Shown: piece by piece, positions 63,793 through 64,000 of the stretch
Position numbering within the stretch: the first letter of the stretch is position 1
How the letters are laid out: the number at the start of each line of letters is the position of its first letter
Made by a program: the position numbers and the translations under genes
NCBI GenBank assembly: GCA_023014485.1
Contig: JAJOZX010012105.1
Location: 12,501 to 76,500, forward strand
From: Bathynomus jamesi
Lineage: Eukaryota > Arthropoda > Malacostraca > Isopoda > Cirolanidae
Direction: 5' to 3'
Length of the DNA stretch: 64,000 nucleotides
Notes under the pieces: generated by a model
Told to the model about the DNA's origin: nothing
The model's input: the letters and a program-made list of their open reading frames with translations, nothing else
The model's database searches: none

Positions 63793-64000
63793 TACAGTAT
63801 CATGCAAATACTTCGAACAAATATTGATTTGAATATAGTAAAATTTATTTGGAACTCCAATTGCTTATTCTATAAATATTTTTGCTTTAAGCCCTGCAAT
63901 TATGACATACAAATAAATGAATGAGACCAAAGTAATCATATGAATATGCAATACATTTGCATTCCTATCGAAATGTGTTAACGTCTCACCATCGATCGAA

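Overview
This window is eukaryotic, AT-rich DNA made almost entirely of transposable elements. Arthropod origin is the best fit, inferred from the mix of mariner families, CR1/Jockey/RTE-like LINEs, many short hAT elements and abundant (TA)n/(CA)n tracts. No intact host gene was recognised. Nearly every coding signal belongs to a transposon, and almost all are broken by frameshifts, stops or later insertions. The one clear exception is an uninterrupted mariner-type transposase at 30798-31850 between perfect 31-bp terminal inverted repeats (TIRs).

Layout. 0-6 kb: a degraded mariner, a small hAT, a CR1-like LINE (minus strand) with a 59-bp miniature hAT inside it, a 200-bp Tc1-type miniature element and a dead DD34D mariner. 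6-9 kb: mostly unrecognised sequence with hAT fragments. 9.2-9.5 kb: a tRNA-anchored repeat. 9.6-14.1 kb: an RTE-like LINE split by a 1.26-kb insertion that carries an hsp70-like promoter. 14.3-18 kb: mariners, one inside another. 18.1-20.5 kb: an unassigned DNA transposon with long TIRs and a heat-shock-type promoter (called the 'HS element' here; copy 1). 20.7-26.6 kb: small hATs, a deleted mariner, a minisatellite with a Helitron-like 3' end, and a mariner split by a small element. 26.6-33 kb: two nests of mariner and hAT elements, one three levels deep. 34-37.7 kb: a composite with long inverted arms holding an hAT and a miniature element. 39-43.4 kb: a 5'-truncated LINE with a 16-bp target-site duplication (TSD) and an hAT inside. 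43.7-46.5 kb: a TA-flanked transposon with an unusual transposase. 46.5-47.8 kb: a GC-rich mariner. 47.8-48.5 kb: a palindromic copy of the tRNA-anchored repeat. 49.2-52.5 kb: a foldback-type transposon encoding a zinc/CXC protein. 52.5-54.5 kb: HS element copy 2 (minus). 55-58.6 kb: a LINE split by an hAT that is itself split by a mariner deletion derivative. 59.5-60.6 kb: a long-inverted-repeat element that also supplies an 'empty' paralogue of the site into which HS copy 1 inserted. 63.16-63.62 kb: a 465-bp HS deletion derivative that keeps its promoter.

The most unusual signal is the HS family. Three copies share terminal sequence and a promoter made of tandem heat-shock elements, a TATATAAG box and, in the two coding copies, an initiator at the expected distance. 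The two coding copies make a Cys-rich protein that I cannot assign to a named transposase superfamily. A second, unrelated-looking insertion (11.5-12.8 kb) carries another dense heat-shock-element/TATA array, so heat-responsive promoters seem to recur in the mobile DNA of this genome.

Limits: element boundaries were set by eye from TIRs and TSDs. Family names rest on motifs and remembered family features, not on database searches.
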